DNA of 64,000 bases. Source: Antrihabitans stalagmiti (lineage in GTDB: Bacteria > Actinomycetota > Actinomycetes > Mycobacteriales > Mycobacteriaceae). The position numbers were made by a program, and so were the translations under genes. Shown here piece by piece: positions 48,614 through 59,412 of the stretch (the stretch's first letter is position 1; every line of letters begins with the position of its first letter). The notes under the pieces were generated by a model. The model worked only from the letters and a program-made list of their open reading frames with translations, had not been told where the DNA came from and did no database searches. The DNA lies in assembly GCF_016482825.1 (NCBI RefSeq), contig NZ_JAEMNV010000001.1, positions 124,001 to 188,000 on the forward strand. Reading direction: 5' to 3'.

Positions 48614-49551
48614 AACACCTACTTTCCGTGTCCGATCTCACCCGCGACAGTGCGACGGCTTTGCTCGACGATGCCGAGCGCTTCGAGCAGGCACTCCTCG
48701 GTCGCGAGGTGCGCAAGTTGCCGACCCTGCGAGGTCGCACCGTGATGACGGTGTTCTACGAGAACTCGACGCGAACCCGAGTGTCCTTCGAGGTCGCGGG
48801 CAAGTGGATGAGTGCGGACGTCATCAACGTCAGCGCAAGCAGTTCCTCGGTGTCGAAGGGCGAATCCCTGCGCGACACCGCGATGACCCTGCACGCTGCA
48901 GGTGCCGATGCGCTGATCGTGCGACACCCCGCATCCGGTGCCGCACACCAGATCGCCGCGTGGACGAATGTCGACGGCGACGGACCCTCGGTCATCAATG
49001 CCGGTGACGGGACGCACGAACACCCGACCCAGGCGTTGCTCGACGCGCTGACGCTGCGGCAGCGGCTCGGCAGCATCGAAGGCAAGCGGGTCGTGATCGT
49101 CGGCGACATCCTGCACAGTCGCGTCGCGCGCTCGAATGCGTTTCTGCTGGCGAAACTCGGCGCCGAGGTTGTGCTCGTCGCACCGCGGACCCTGCTGCCG
49201 AACGGTGTCGACACCTGGCCGGTGACCGTGTCGTCGTCTATCGACGCAGAGTTGGCCGGCGCCGACGCAGTACTGCTGCTGCGAGTACAGGCCGAGCGGA
49301 TGAACGGCGGCTTCTTTCCTTCTCCGCGTGAGTACTCGGTGCGCTTCGGGTTGTCCGAGAAGCGACTCGGGCAGCTCGCAGAACATGCGGTCGTCCTGCA
49401 TCCCGGCCCGATGCTGCGGGGCATGGAGATCGCGTCGTCGGTTGCCGATTCGTCGAAAACAGCTGTATTGCAACAGGTTACGAACGGAGTTCACATGCGG
49501 ATGGCGGTCCTGTTCCGCCTTCTCGTCGGCACGGACGAGGTGGTCGCGTGA
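48610..49551 (+). CDS. pyrB: aspartate carbamoyltransferase catalytic subunit
   Basis: 313 aa, ATG 48610 overlapping pyrR. Carbamoyl phosphate plus aspartate to carbamoyl aspartate. Phosphate-binding STRTRVSFE (about 54-62), [17 protein letters not shown] (Lys for carbamoyl phosphate), [12 protein letters not shown] and [12 protein letters not shown] are all present. No pyrI regulatory subunit is encoded, so the unregulated trimeric type is expected. Overlaps pyrC by 4 nt. Confidence 0.96.
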   Translation: MKHLLSVSDLTRDSATALLDDAERFEQALLGREVRKLPTLRGRTVMTVFYENSTRTRVSFEVAGKWMSADVINVSASSSSVSKGESLRDTAMTLHAAGADALIVRHPASGAAHQIAAWTNVDGDGPSVINAGDGTHEHPTQALLDALTLRQRLGSIEGKRVVIVGDILHSRVARSNAFLLAKLGAEVVLVAPRTLLPNGVDTWPVTVSSSIDAELAGADAVLLLRVQAERMNGGFFPSPREYSVRFGLSEKRLGQLAEHAVVLHPGPMLRGMEIASSVADSSKTAVLQQVTNGVHMRMAVLFRLLVGTDEVVA

Positions 49552-50849
49552 GCGGGGTGCTCATTCGAAACGCTCGTCCGTACGGTGAGGGCGACAACGT
49601 CGATCTGAGGCTGGCAGACGGCGAGATCGTCGCCATCGGCACCGGACTCGATGCCGAGGAGCACGACGAGATCATCGAGGCCGACGGCCAGGTGCTGCTG
49701 CCAGGTTTCGTGGACCTGCACACCCATCTGCGCGAGCCAGGCCGCGAGGACACCGAGACGATCGAATCCGGTTCGGCGGCTGCGGCTCTCGGCGGATTCA
49801 CCGCGGTGTTCGCGATGGCCAACACCAACCCGGTCGCCGATTCGGTTGTCGTCACCGACCACGTGTGGCGGCGCGGACAGGAGGTCGGACTTGTCGACGT
49901 CCATCCGGTCGGCGCGGTCACGGTGGGTCTTGCGGGCAAGCAACTCGCCGAAATGGGCACCATGGCAGCCGGTGTCGGTGCCGTGCGAATGTTCTCCGAC
50001 GACGGGCACTGCGTCGACGATCCGCTGCTCATGCGGCGGGCGCTGGAATACGCGAGTTCGCTCGGCGTCCTGATCGCGCAGCATGCGGAGGAACCGCGGC
50101 TGACCGTCGGTGCCGTCGCGCACGAGGGACCGACCGCCGCGAAACTCGGCCTCGCAGGCTGGCCGCGGGCAGCCGAGGAGTCGATCGTCGCGCGTGACGC
50201 ACTGCTCGCGCGCGATGCGAACACCCGGGTTCACATCTGCCACGCCTCGACGGCAGGGACCGTCGAATTGGTGAAATGGGCCAAGGGGCAGGGTATTTCG
50301 ATCACCGCCGAGGTCACCCCGCATCATCTGCTGCTCGACGACTCCAGGCTGGAGACCTACGACGCCGTCAACAAGGTCAATCCGCCGCTACGCGAAGCGA
50401 CCGACGTCGCTGCATTGCGCCAAGGCTTGGCCGACGGTGTGATCGACTGCGTCGCAACCGATCACGCGCCGCATGCCGAACAGGACAAGTGCTGCGAATT
50501 CGCGGTTGCACGGCCGGGCATGCTCGGCCTCGAAACAGCGCTCTCGATCGTCGTCGAGACGATGGTCGCTCCCGGCCTGCTTGACTGGCGCGGCGTCGCG
50601 CGGGTGCTGAGCGAACGGCCCGCCGAGATCGTCGGGCTGCCGGATCAGGGCCGACCGATCGAGATCGGCGAGCCGGCCAACCTCGTTCTGGTCGACCCGA
50701 ACGCGAGTTGGACCGTCACCAGCAAAGACCTTGCAAGCATTTCGGCCAACACCCCGTACGAATCGATGACGCTTCCGGCGCGGGTCACAGCGACGTTTCT
50801 GCGCGGTCGGGTGACCGCACAGGCCGGGCATGTTCGAAAGAGGGACTGA
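49548..50849 (+). CDS. pyrC: dihydroorotase
   Basis: 433 aa, GTG 49548 overlapping pyrB. Class I amidohydrolase: [20 protein letters not shown] gives the HxH metal ligands and Arg (about 57-76), [10 protein letters not shown] and [11 protein letters not shown] further His ligands, and [11 protein letters not shown] the catalytic Asp (about 305-315). Cyclises carbamoyl aspartate. One nt separates its stop from the next gene's ATG. Confidence 0.95.
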   Translation: MSGVLIRNARPYGEGDNVDLRLADGEIVAIGTGLDAEEHDEIIEADGQVLLPGFVDLHTHLREPGREDTETIESGSAAAALGGFTAVFAMANTNPVADSVVVTDHVWRRGQEVGLVDVHPVGAVTVGLAGKQLAEMGTMAAGVGAVRMFSDDGHCVDDPLLMRRALEYASSLGVLIAQHAEEPRLTVGAVAHEGPTAAKLGLAGWPRAAEESIVARDALLARDANTRVHICHASTAGTVELVKWAKGQGISITAEVTPHHLLLDDSRLETYDAVNKVNPPLREATDVAALRQGLADGVIDCVATDHAPHAEQDKCCEFAVARPGMLGLETALSIVVETMVAPGLLDWRGVARVLSERPAEIVGLPDQGRPIEIGEPANLVLVDPNASWTVTSKDLASISANTPYESMTLPARVTATFLRGRVTAQAGHVRKRD

Positions 50850-50850
50850 C

Positions 50851-51384
50851 ATGGAAAGAACACTGCTTGTTCTCGCGTGCATCGCAGTCGGTGTGTTCCT
50901 GTTCTGGCTGATGTACCGAGGCTGGAAGAATCGAGCGGCTCGCCAGGCACCGCTGCTCGGCGAACTTCCCGCCGTGCCGCGCGACCTCGGCGCACAACTT
51001 CTGGAGCCGACAACGGGTCTCTACGTCGGCAGCACGATCGCGCCGAGCTGGCAGGACCGAATTGCGGTCGGCGACCTCGGCTTCCGCTCGACCGCCGAGA
51101 TAACGAGATTCGAAAACGGCGTGCTGCTCGAGCGCACAGGAGCATCGAACATCTGGATACCGGCCAAGTCGGTCCAGGCGATTCGCACCGATAGGGCGCT
51201 CGCCGGAAAAGTGATGACCAAGGACGGACTGCTTGTCATCCGCTGGGTCCTACCGACCGGCACCGAGATCGACACCGGCTTCCGTGCCGACGACAAGTCG
51301 GTCTACCCGAACTGGACCGCAACGGTCACCGACACCAGCGATCGGGTCGTCGACCCGGTCGTATTGAACGGAGAACTCGAATGA
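50851..51384 (+). CDS. membrane-anchored protein of the pyr operon (Rv1382-like)
   Basis: 177 aa, ATG 50851. One N-terminal membrane helix (about 4-22, [17 protein letters not shown]), then a basic stop and a ~140-residue cytosolic beta-rich domain containing [40 protein letters not shown] and [18 protein letters not shown], resembling a PH-like barrel. A homologue sits at the same place in M. tuberculosis (Rv1382), between pyrC and carA. It is locked in the operon by 1 nt and 4 nt junctions, so a link with pyrimidine synthesis is likely, but no function is known. Confidence 0.8.
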   Translation: MERTLLVLACIAVGVFLFWLMYRGWKNRAARQAPLLGELPAVPRDLGAQLLEPTTGLYVGSTIAPSWQDRIAVGDLGFRSTAEITRFENGVLLERTGASNIWIPAKSVQAIRTDRALAGKVMTKDGLLVIRWVLPTGTEIDTGFRADDKSVYPNWTATVTDTSDRVVDPVVLNGELE

Positions 51385-52529
51385 GCCGTACCCCGGCTGC
51401 GTTCGTCCTGGAGGACGGCCGCGTTTTCAACGGCTCCGCATTCGGAGCGGTTGGCCAGACCCTTGGCGAGGCCGTCTTCTGCACCGGTATGACCGGGTAC
51501 CAGGAGACGCTGACCGATCCCAGCTATCACCGTCAGATCGTGGTCGCGACCGCACCGCAGATCGGCAACACCGGCTGGAACGGTGAAGACAACGAGTCGG
51601 TCGGTCCGACCGGTGACCAAGCAGAGTCGAAGATCTGGGTCGCGGGCTACGCGATCCGGGATCCATCCCGACGCACGTCGAACTGGCGGGCCACCGGCTC
51701 GCTCGAAGACGAACTGGTCCGCCAAGACGTCGTCGGCATCTCCGACATCGACACGCGGGCGTTGGTACGGCATCTGCGGACGCGCGGTTCCATGCGCGCA
51801 GGCATCTTCTCCGGCGACGCACTTGCCGAGCGTGAGCAACTCGTCCAGCGCGTGCAGGACCAGCCTTCGATGCTCGGCGCCGACCTCGCGACCGAGGTCA
51901 GCACAACCTCCGGCTACACCATCGAGCCGGTCGGCGAGGCACGCTTCACCGTTGTGGCCGTCGACCTGGGTATCAAGACGAACACGCCGAGGATGTTCGC
52001 CGACCGCGGGATCAGGGTCCACGTCGTCTCGGCGAACGCCGACCTCGACGCGATCCTCGAACACAAACCCGACGGTGTGTTCCTGTCGAACGGTCCTGGT
52101 GACCCCGCAACCGCGGGCGGTGCGGTTGCACTCACCAAAGGTGTTCTCGACAAGGGTATTCCGCTCTTCGGAATCTGCTTCGGCAACCAGATCCTCGGCC
52201 GAGCACTCGGGCGCGAGACCTACAAGATGAAGTTCGGTCACCGTGGGATGAACATCCCGGTCATCGAGCACGAGACCGGCCGGATCTCCATCACCGCGCA
52301 GAACCACGGCTTCGCGCTGGAAGGCGAACCGGGGGAGCAGTTCGATACCCCGTTCGGCCGCGCGGTGGTCAGCCACGCCTGCGCGAACGACAACACCGTC
52401 GAAGGTGTGCGACTGCTCGACGACCGCGCCTTCTCGGTGCAGTACCACCCAGAAGCCGCAGCGGGACCGCACGATGCCGCGTACCTGTTCGATCGATTCA
52501 CGGGCATCCTCGAGGGGGCACACAAGTAA
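51381..52529 (+). CDS. carA: carbamoyl-phosphate synthase small subunit (glutaminase)
   Basis: 382 aa, ATG 51381 in an ATGA overlap. N-terminal CPSase small domain (about 1-150, [18 protein letters not shown]) and class I glutamine amidotransferase domain (about 190-380) with SNGPGDP, nucleophile Cys in [17 protein letters not shown] and catalytic His/Glu in [13 protein letters not shown]. The usual LGHQ after the Cys is FGNQ here, as seen in actinobacteria. Supplies ammonia to CarB; shares 1 nt with carB (TAATG). Confidence 0.96.
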   Translation: MSRTPAAFVLEDGRVFNGSAFGAVGQTLGEAVFCTGMTGYQETLTDPSYHRQIVVATAPQIGNTGWNGEDNESVGPTGDQAESKIWVAGYAIRDPSRRTSNWRATGSLEDELVRQDVVGISDIDTRALVRHLRTRGSMRAGIFSGDALAEREQLVQRVQDQPSMLGADLATEVSTTSGYTIEPVGEARFTVVAVDLGIKTNTPRMFADRGIRVHVVSANADLDAILEHKPDGVFLSNGPGDPATAGGAVALTKGVLDKGIPLFGICFGNQILGRALGRETYKMKFGHRGMNIPVIEHETGRISITAQNHGFALEGEPGEQFDTPFGRAVVSHACANDNTVEGVRLLDDRAFSVQYHPEAAAGPHDAAYLFDRFTGILEGAHK

Positions 52530-55500
52530 TGCCGAAGCGCACAGATCTTCAGCACATCCTCGTTATCGGTTCCGGTCCGATCGTGATCGGCCAAGCGTGC
52601 GAGTTCGACTATTCGGGAACGCAGGCCTGCCGCGTCCTTCGCGACGAGGGTCTTCGAGTCTCGCTGGTCAACTCGAATCCGGCGACGATCATGACCGACC
52701 CCGAGTTCGCCGATGCCACCTACGTCGAGCCGATCACGGCCGAGTTCGTCGAGAAGGTCATCGCGAAGGAGCGGCCCGACGCGATTCTCGCCACCCTCGG
52801 CGGCCAGACAGCACTCAACTGCGCTGTGGCACTGCATGAGCGGGGAATTCTCGAGAAGTACAACGTCGAACTCATCGGTGCCGACTTCGACGCGATTCAG
52901 CGTGGCGAGGACCGCCAGAAGTTCAAGGACATCGTCGCCAAGGTCGGCGGCGAATCCGCCAAGTCCGCGGTCTGCTACACGATGGACGAGGTCCACAAGA
53001 CGGTCGCCGAACTCGGCTTCCCCGTTGTCGTTCGCCCCAGCTTCACCATGGGCGGCCTCGGTTCCGGCATGGCATACAACGACGACGATCTCGACCGCAT
53101 CGCAGGTGGTGGTCTCGCCGCGTCGCCGACCGCGAACGTGCTTATCGAGGAGTCGATCCTCGGCTGGAAAGAGTTCGAACTCGAACTGATGCGGGACAGC
53201 CGTGACAACGTCGTCGTCGTCTGCTCGATCGAGAACGTCGACCCCATGGGCGTCCATACCGGCGACTCCGTCACTGTCGCACCGGCTCTCACGCTCACCG
53301 ACCGCGAATACCAGAAGATGCGCGACCTCGGTATCGCGATTCTGCGTGAGGTCGGCGTCGACACCGGCGGTTGCAACATCCAGTTCGCGATCGATCCGAG
53401 CGATGGTCGACTGATCGTCATCGAGATGAACCCGCGCGTCTCGCGGTCGAGCGCATTGGCTTCCAAGGCAACGGGTTTCCCGATCGCCAAGATCGCAGCC
53501 AAGCTCGCTGTCGGGTACACCCTCGACGAGATCGTCAACGACATCACGAAGGAAACGCCTGCCTGTTTCGAGCCGACGCTCGACTACATCGTGGTCAAGG
53601 CCCCTCGCTTCGCATTCGAGAAGTTCCCCGGTGCCGACCCGACGCTCACGACGACCATGAAGTCCGTCGGCGAGGCAATGTCGTTGGGCCGCAACTTCTC
53701 CGAAGCCCTCGGCAAGGTGCTGCGGTCGCTGGAGACCAAGTCGACCGGTTTCTGGACGACCGACGACGGTAAGTGGGCGCCCGCCGACGACACCGCCACC
53801 GCCCGCGCCGCCGCGGCCGACGCGATCCTCGAGGACCTGCGTACGCCGACCGAGGGTCGGATCTATCAGGTCGAGCGCGCCTTGCGCCTCGGTGCCGACG
53901 TCGAGGCCGTCGCGAAGGCGTCCGGCATCGATCCGTGGTTCGTCGAAGAGGTCAACGGCCTCGTGCAGTTGCGGCAGGATCTGCTCGACGCGCCGGTGCT
54001 CGACGAAGCGTTGCTGCGGCGGTGCAAGCATGCCGGGCTGTCGGATCGTCAGGTCGCCGCACTGCGACCGGAACTGGCAGGCGAGGGTGGCGTGCGCACA
54101 CTCCGGCACCGGCTCGGCGTTCGGCCGGTCTACAAGACGGTGGACACCTGCGCGGCGGAGTTCGAAGCGAAGACTCCTTATCACTACTCGACCTACGAGC
54201 TCGATCCGGAAGCGGAGTCCGAGGTCGCACCGCAGACCGAACGCGGCAAGGTCATCATTCTCGGTTCCGGCCCGAACCGAATCGGGCAGGGCATCGAGTT
54301 CGACTACTCGTGTGTGCACGCGGCGACGACGTTGTCGCAGGCCGGCTACGAGACCGTCATGGTCAACTGCAATCCGGAAACCGTCTCCACCGACTACGAC
54401 ACCGCCGACCGGCTCTACTTCGAACCGCTGACATTCGAAGACGTGCTCGAGGTTTATCACGCCGAATCCGAATCGGGTCGTGGTGGACCGGGCGTCGTCG
54501 GGGTGATCGTGCAGCTCGGCGGGCAGACCCCGCTCGGGCTCGCGCAGCGACTCGCCGATGCGGGCGTCCCGATCGTCGGAACGAGCCCGGCCGCGATCGA
54601 TCTCGCCGAGGACCGTGGCGAGTTCGGCGAGGTGCTTGCCCAAGCCGGGCTGCCCGCGCCCAAGTTCGGCACGGCGACCACGTTCGACCAGGCCAAGAAG
54701 ATCGCCTCCGAGATCGGCTACCCGGTGCTCGTGCGCCCGTCCTACGTGCTCGGCGGCCGCGGCATGGAGATCGTCTACGACGAGGCGTCGCTGGAGGGTT
54801 ACATTTCGCGGGCAACCGAGATAACGCCCGAGCATCCGGTGCTGGTCGACCGCTTCCTGGAAGACGCGATCGAAATCGACGTCGACGCACTCTGCGACGG
54901 CACCGAGGTCTACCTCGGCGGCGTGATGGAACACATCGAGGAGGCCGGTATCCACTCCGGCGACTCCGCCTGCGCGCTGCCTCCGATCACGTTGGGCCGC
55001 AGCGACATCGATGCGGTCCGCCGCTCGACCGAAGCCCTCGCCAAGGGCATCGGCGTCAAGGGCCTGATGAACGTGCAGTACGCGCTCAAGGACGACGTGC
55101 TCTACGTCCTCGAGGCGAACCCGCGTGCCTCGCGGACCGTGCCCTTCGTCTCGAAGGCCACCGCGGTGCCGCTCGCAAAGGCTGCTGCTCGAATCATGAT
55201 GGGCGCCACCATCGCCGACCTCCGCGCGGACGGCATGCTGCCTGCGACGGGTGACGGCGGTCAGGTCGCAGCGACCGCGCCTGTCGCGGTCAAGGAAGCG
55301 GTCCTGCCGTTCAACCGGTTCCGCCGCGCCGACGGCAGCAATGTCGACTCGCTGCTCAGCCCGGAGATGAAGTCGACCGGCGAGGTCATGGGTATCGACT
55401 CCGACTTCGGTCGGGCGTTCGCGAAATCGCAGACCGCCGCCTACGGGTCGCTACCCGTCGAAGGCGCGGTGTTCGTCTCGATCGCCAACCGGGACAAGCG

Positions 55501-55894
55501 GTCGATGGTATTCCCCGTGAAACGCTTGGCAGACTTGGGTTTCCGGATCCTTGCCACAGAGGGAACCGCGGAAATGTTGCGGCGCAACGGAATACCGTGT
55601 GAGAACGTTCGCAAGGTGTCGGACGTGCTGCCCGACGGCGAGCCGAACATTGTCGATCAGATCAAGGACGGCGAGGTCGACATGGTGTTCAACACACCGT
55701 TCGGCAACTCGGGTCCGCGCATCGACGGCTACGAAATCCGCAGTGCCGCAGTGATGGTGAACATTCCCTGCATCACAACCGTGCAGGGCGCCGCGGCGGC
55801 GGTGCAGGGCATCGAAGCGACGATACGTGGCGACATCGGCGTCAGATCGCTGCAGGAGCAACACGCCGAACTCCGGGAGCCGGTCGGAAAATGA
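52529..55894 (+). CDS. carB: carbamoyl-phosphate synthase large subunit
   Basis: 1121 aa. Two homologous ATP-grasp halves: carboxyphosphate half (about 1-405, [37 protein letters not shown]), oligomerisation domain (about 405-560), carbamate half (about 560-945, [36 protein letters not shown]), and C-terminal MGS-like allosteric domain (about 955-1121). Metal-binding [18 protein letters not shown] and [17 protein letters not shown] are both intact. Ends in an ATGA overlap with pyrF. A 905 aa antisense ORF here is a shadow. Confidence 0.97.
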   Translation: MPKRTDLQHILVIGSGPIVIGQACEFDYSGTQACRVLRDEGLRVSLVNSNPATIMTDPEFADATYVEPITAEFVEKVIAKERPDAILATLGGQTALNCAVALHERGILEKYNVELIGADFDAIQRGEDRQKFKDIVAKVGGESAKSAVCYTMDEVHKTVAELGFPVVVRPSFTMGGLGSGMAYNDDDLDRIAGGGLAASPTANVLIEESILGWKEFELELMRDSRDNVVVVCSIENVDPMGVHTGDSVTVAPALTLTDREYQKMRDLGIAILREVGVDTGGCNIQFAIDPSDGRLIVIEMNPRVSRSSALASKATGFPIAKIAAKLAVGYTLDEIVNDITKETPACFEPTLDYIVVKAPRFAFEKFPGADPTLTTTMKSVGEAMSLGRNFSEALGKVLRSLETKSTGFWTTDDGKWAPADDTATARAAAADAILEDLRTPTEGRIYQVERALRLGADVEAVAKASGIDPWFVEEVNGLVQLRQDLLDAPVLDEALLRRCKHAGLSDRQVAALRPELAGEGGVRTLRHRLGVRPVYKTVDTCAAEFEAKTPYHYSTYELDPEAESEVAPQTERGKVIILGSGPNRIGQGIEFDYSCVHAATTLSQAGYETVMVNCNPETVSTDYDTADRLYFEPLTFEDVLEVYHAESESGRGGPGVVGVIVQLGGQTPLGLAQRLADAGVPIVGTSPAAIDLAEDRGEFGEVLAQAGLPAPKFGTATTFDQAKKIASEIGYPVLVRPSYVLGGRGMEIVYDEASLEGYISRATEITPEHPVLVDRFLEDAIEIDVDALCDGTEVYLGGVMEHIEEAGIHSGDSACALPPITLGRSDIDAVRRSTEALAKGIGVKGLMNVQYALKDDVLYVLEANPRASRTVPFVSKATAVPLAKAAARIMMGATIADLRADGMLPATGDGGQVAATAPVAVKEAVLPFNRFRRADGSNVDSLLSPEMKSTGEVMGIDSDFGRAFAKSQTAAYGSLPVEGAVFVSIANRDKRSMVFPVKRLADLGFRILATEGTAEMLRRNGIPCENVRKVSDVLPDGEPNIVDQIKDGEVDMVFNTPFGNSGPRIDGYEIRSAAVMVNIPCITTVQGAAAAVQGIEATIRGDIGVRSLQEQHAELREPVGK

Positions 55895-56715
55895 AAACCT
55901 TCGGACCGCGTTTGCAGGCCGCGATGGCCGAGCTCGGACCGGTGTGTGTCGGCATCGACCCGCATCCCGAGCTGATGCAAGCGTGGGAGCTACCGGTCAC
56001 CGCCGAAGGTCTCGAGCAGTTCGCAGAGATCTGTGTCGAGGCTTTCGACGGACTGGTTGCACTCGTCAAACCGCAGGTCGCGTTTTTCGAGGCTTTCGGA
56101 TCACAGGGGATCGCGGTGCTCGAGCGCACGATCAGCGTGCTGCGGGCCTCGGGGACCCTTGTGCTCGCGGACGCGAAGCGCGGCGATATCGGATCGACGA
56201 TGGCGGCCTACGCCAGGACGTGGCTCGACGACGAATCGCCACTGTGTTCCGACGCGGTCACGGTGTCGCCGTTTCTCGGCTTCGGATCACTCGAGCCTGC
56301 GCTCGACCTGGCAAGTCGGAACAACCACGGTGTGTTCGTCCTCGCAGCCACGTCGAATCCGGAGGGCGCGCAGGTGCAACTCGCCCGCAACACCGACGGC
56401 CGCAGCGTCAGTCAGACGATCGTCGACGAGGTCGCGGCGCGCAACGTCGGCGAGCAGCTCGGGTCGGTCGGCATCGTGCTCGGCGCAACACTTGCCAGCG
56501 CACCCGATCTGACCGAGCTGAACGGTCCGATCCTGCTCCCCGGCGTCGGGGCACAGGGCGGGGGACCGGACGAGGTCCGCAAACTGGTCGGCACACATGG
56601 TCGTGCCGCAGTACCGAGTGCATCGCGCGAGATCCTGCGCGAGGGACCGTCCGTGACCGCGCTACGCGACGCGTTGGCGCGGACAACGGACAGTTTCGCT
56701 TTCTTGCAGGAGTAG
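55891..56715 (+). CDS. pyrF: orotidine 5'-phosphate decarboxylase (type 2)
   Basis: 274 aa, ATG 55891 overlapping carB. Last UMP-forming step. The catalytic [10 protein letters not shown] (about 90-99) has the Asp-Lys-x-x-Asp pattern of the actinobacterial/archaeal-like PyrF2 group; [12 protein letters not shown] and [10 protein letters not shown] are also conserved. Last gene of the operon; pyrD and pyrE are not in the window. Confidence 0.95.
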   Translation: MKTFGPRLQAAMAELGPVCVGIDPHPELMQAWELPVTAEGLEQFAEICVEAFDGLVALVKPQVAFFEAFGSQGIAVLERTISVLRASGTLVLADAKRGDIGSTMAAYARTWLDDESPLCSDAVTVSPFLGFGSLEPALDLASRNNHGVFVLAATSNPEGAQVQLARNTDGRSVSQTIVDEVAARNVGEQLGSVGIVLGATLASAPDLTELNGPILLPGVGAQGGGPDEVRKLVGTHGRAAVPSASREILREGPSVTALRDALARTTDSFAFLQE

Positions 56716-56723
56716 GTGATTCC

Positions 56724-57602
56724 TCAGATCAGGGTCGCAGCGAAGTCGAGCGTTCTTTCCTGTTCGACGAACGGAACGACCACGAACTCGGTGACGCCGA
56801 TTTCCGCGAACTGCTCGATGCGGTCCTTGACGGTCGCCTCGTTGCCGACGATCGCGACGTCGGCAGGACCTCCGGCATTCTCACGATCGAGCATCGCCCG
56901 ATACGACGGCAGATGGCCGTACACCGCGAACGCTTTCGCCGCGACGGCACGCGCAGCGTCGGGGTCGTCGGTGACGGCAACGGGGAGCGCGGCGACAACC
57001 TGCGGTTGCGGGCGTCCAGCGGCGGTTGCGCCCGCCTGAATGGACGGTATGACGTGGTTACGCAGGGTTTCCAGCCCGGTGACCCACGTCGTCGTTCCTT
57101 CGGTCAGGCGGCCTGCCAGGTCCAGCAGTTTCGGACCGAGGGCGGCGACGAGAACCGGAACAGGGTCCGACGGCACGTCGAGGGCGATCTTTCCGGTCAG
57201 CGTTTCGCCCTCGAACTCCGCAACCTCACCGCGGACCAGCGGCAGCAGGATCGAAAGATATTCGCGCAGGTGTCGGACTTCGCCCCACTTCATTCCGAGC
57301 ATTCCCTCGATGACGACCTTGTGCGACAGCCCGACTCCGAGGGTGAATCGGCCACCTGACGCCTGCTGGACGGTCCGTGCCTGGATGGCCATCGACGTCG
57401 GATGCCGAGGGTAGGTGGGAACGACCGCGGTGCCGAGCTCGATACGGGACACCTCACGACCGGCGATCGCGAGTGTCGTCATGGCGTCGATCGCAAAGAT
57501 CTGCGGCATCCACGCGCGGGCGAATCCGCGCTCCTCGGCGTCGCGAATCCGTTCGACCGCCTTGTCGATCCGACCCTCTTGCACGAACACACCGATCTTC
57601 AT
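56724..57602 (-). CDS. LLM-class F420-dependent oxidoreductase
   Basis: 292 aa from ATG 57602 (MKIGVFVQEGRID), with gaaagg upstream; a 376 aa ORF would extend far into the intergenic stretch. Luciferase-like TIM barrel with FARAWMPQIFAIDAMTTLA, LGTAVVPTYPRHP and RFTLGVGLSHKVVIEGMLG, which is the F420-binding pattern of actinobacterial LLM proteins (TIGR03564-like). Substrate unknown. Convergent with pyrF, 8 nt between stops. Confidence 0.85.
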   Translation of the reverse strand: MKIGVFVQEGRIDKAVERIRDAEERGFARAWMPQIFAIDAMTTLAIAGREVSRIELGTAVVPTYPRHPTSMAIQARTVQQASGGRFTLGVGLSHKVVIEGMLGMKWGEVRHLREYLSILLPLVRGEVAEFEGETLTGKIALDVPSDPVPVLVAALGPKLLDLAGRLTEGTTTWVTGLETLRNHVIPSIQAGATAAGRPQPQVVAALPVAVTDDPDAARAVAAKAFAVYGHLPSYRAMLDRENAGGPADVAIVGNEATVKDRIEQFAEIGVTEFVVVPFVEQERTLDFAATLI

Positions 57603-58103
57603 TTGTTGCGCCTTTCGATGGTGGCCGACTTCGGTGAATTCGAGGCTAGTCACCCGTCCCCGCTCGCAATATCCGGGCTCCGACACTGCTCGAAGCGCCC
57701 GCGACCTGCGTCGACCGTCGTATTTTGCACATGGCGATGTCGGTCGGGGGTGTCGCATGTGCGCGGAATTCGAAAATGGTTGCGACAGGGACCCGCGAGG
57801 TGAGCTGGAGTCACTCGCCCGGCTCGTCCGCGCAGCCGCCGGATCGACTGTCATCGCAGGTCAGAGTGCTGGCGATGGACACGGAGGCGGCGGGTGTCAA
57901 CTGCTTCGAAAACCAACTTCGGGTTGGATTATCGGGTGTCGCGGGGAGCCGACTCGCCGGGACAACACACCGGAAATGCCGCCTGACCAGGGGGGTGGGT
58001 TCGCAATCGCCGCTCGCCGTGGGTACGGTCGCAAAGGCTGCTGGCGAAATCATTCGACGAGCCAGCGGCGTAGACCAAATGCAAACGATGAGACGGAGGA
58101 ACC
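57603..58103. other. gene-free stretch upstream of mihF
   Basis: 501 bp between the LLM oxidoreductase start and mihF. Plus- and minus-strand ORFs here (for example 57725-58129 and 57811-58053) have no recognisable composition, start signal or family and partly overlap mihF, so they are rejected. In M. tuberculosis the equivalent interval contains a PE/PPE pair (Rv1386-Rv1387); nothing like it remains. The last ~100 bp carry a candidate mihF promoter. Confidence 0.6.
58000..58029 (+). promoter_or_regulatory. candidate mihF promoter
   Basis: TTCGCA (58000-58005) and TACGGT (58024-58029, TANNNT) with an 18 bp spacer. Transcription from about 58036 would give a ~68 nt leader ending in gacggagga before GTG 58104. 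Confidence 0.4.
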
Positions 58104-58424
58104 GTGGCCCTTCCCCAGTTGACTGCTGAGCAGCGTGCTGCTGCTTTGGAGAAGGCGGCTGCCGCTCGTCGCGCCAGGGCTGAGCTCAAGGAGCGCCTGA
58201 AGCGCGGTGGCACCGACCTTAAGCAGGTGCTCACCGACGCCGAGAAGGACGAGATCCTCGGCAAGATGAAGGTGTCGGCACTGCTCGAAGCTCTGCCCAA
58301 GGTGGGCAAAGTAAAGGCGCAGGAAATCATGACCGAGTTGGAGATCGCTCCGACTCGCCGCTTGCGTGGCCTCGGCGATCGGCAGCGCAAGGCGCTGCTC
58401 GCCAGGTTCGATTTCGACTCCTGA
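58104..58424 (+). CDS. mihF: mycobacterial-type integration host factor mIHF
   Basis: 106 aa, GTG 58104 behind gacggagga. Actinobacteria-specific nucleoid protein: a basic, coiled N-terminal helix ([20 protein letters not shown]) and a helix-two-turn-helix DNA-binding part [20 protein letters not shown] and [18 protein letters not shown]. Length and sequence correspond to the M. tuberculosis mIHF core. Upstream of gmk-rpoZ as in Rv1388-Rv1390. Confidence 0.96.
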   Translation: MALPQLTAEQRAAALEKAAAARRARAELKERLKRGGTDLKQVLTDAEKDEILGKMKVSALLEALPKVGKVKAQEIMTELEIAPTRRLRGLGDRQRKALLARFDFDS

Positions 58425-58432
58425 CGATCAAC

Positions 58433-59050
58433 GTGGCCAGTGATGGCCGACCGTCGAATATGAGTGATGTGCGGAGGGGCCGGCTGGTAGTTCTGGTCGG
58501 CCCCTCAGCTGTCGGCAAGTCGACCGTCGTCCGGTGCGTTCGCGAGCAGGTACCCAACCTGACGTTCAGTGTCTCCGCTACGACGCGGTCGCCGCGCCCC
58601 GGAGAGGTCGACGGCGTCGACTACACCTTCGTGACGCGCGCCGAGTTCGACCGCATGATCGCCGAGGGTGAGCTGCTCGAATGGGCAGATATCCATGGTG
58701 GCCTGCAGCGATCCGGGACTCCCGCGAAACCCATCGAGGCTGCGATGAGTGCCGGTAAGCCGGTCCTGATCGAAGTCGATCTCGCCGGCGCCCGCGCGGT
58801 GCGAGCCGCCCTTCCCGAAGCGGTGCTCGTGTTCATGGCACCGCCGAGTTGGGACGAACTGGTCGCGCGATTGACTTCGCGTGGCACCGAGTCGGCAGCG
58901 GTTATCGAGCGTAGGCTCGAGACTGCACGGATCGAATTGGCCGCTCAGGACGAGTTCCAAGCGGTCATAGTGAACGACGAGGTGCAAAAGTCCTGCGAGG
59001 AGTTGGTATCCTTGTTGGTTGGACGGCCGTCTCAGTCGGTCGGTCCCTAG
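58433..59050 (+). CDS. gmk: guanylate kinase
   Basis: 205 aa from GTG 58433; an ATG at 58460 would give 196 aa, and neither has a strong ribosome binding site. Phosphorylates GMP to GDP. P-loop [14 protein letters not shown] (about 22-35), GMP-binding [19 protein letters not shown] (about 44-62) and the lid [15 protein letters not shown]. Near rpoZ, the order conserved in most bacteria, linking nucleotide supply and transcription. Confidence 0.94.
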   Translation: MASDGRPSNMSDVRRGRLVVLVGPSAVGKSTVVRCVREQVPNLTFSVSATTRSPRPGEVDGVDYTFVTRAEFDRMIAEGELLEWADIHGGLQRSGTPAKPIEAAMSAGKPVLIEVDLAGARAVRAALPEAVLVFMAPPSWDELVARLTSRGTESAAVIERRLETARIELAAQDEFQAVIVNDEVQKSCEELVSLLVGRPSQSVGP

Positions 59051-59087
59051 TTACTACACCAGATAACACTTCCTCAGGAGCAACCGA

Positions 59088-59393
59088 GTGAGCAGTAATT
59101 CAGCAGCAGTGTCCGACGCCGAAGGCCGTGGAGTTCTGCCTGCGTACGACACCCCGCTCGGCATCACCAACCCGCCGATCGACGAGTTGCTCGCACGTAC
59201 GTCGTCCAAGTACGCCTTGGTGATCTACGCGGCGAAGCGCGCGCGGCAGATCAACGACTACTACAACCAGCTCGGCGACGGCATCCTCGAATACGTGGGT
59301 CCCCTGGTCGAGCCGGGCCTGCAGGAGAAGCCGCTGTCGATCGCGATGCGCGAGATCCACGGCGACCTGCTCGAGCACACCGAAGGCGAGTGA
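59088..59393 (+). CDS. rpoZ: RNA polymerase omega subunit
   Basis: 101 aa, GTG 59088 with caggag upstream. [20 protein letters not shown] and the following [14 protein letters not shown] are the conserved omega helices that clamp the beta-prime C-terminus; [20 protein letters not shown] is typical of the actinobacterial C-terminal part. Promotes RNA polymerase assembly. 37 nt after gmk; coaBC follows after 19 nt. Confidence 0.96.
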   Translation: MSSNSAAVSDAEGRGVLPAYDTPLGITNPPIDELLARTSSKYALVIYAAKRARQINDYYNQLGDGILEYVGPLVEPGLQEKPLSIAMREIHGDLLEHTEGE

Positions 59394-59412
59394 CCGAAGA
59401 AAAGTCCCCGCG

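Noticed and set aside
52238-54955. 905 aa minus-strand ORF across carA/carB
   Set aside because: Lies opposite the well-supported carB gene; no recognisable motif; typical GC-rich antisense open frame.
57725-58129. Possible 134 aa gene before mihF
   Set aside because: No ribosome binding site, no family features, and it runs out of frame into mihF.
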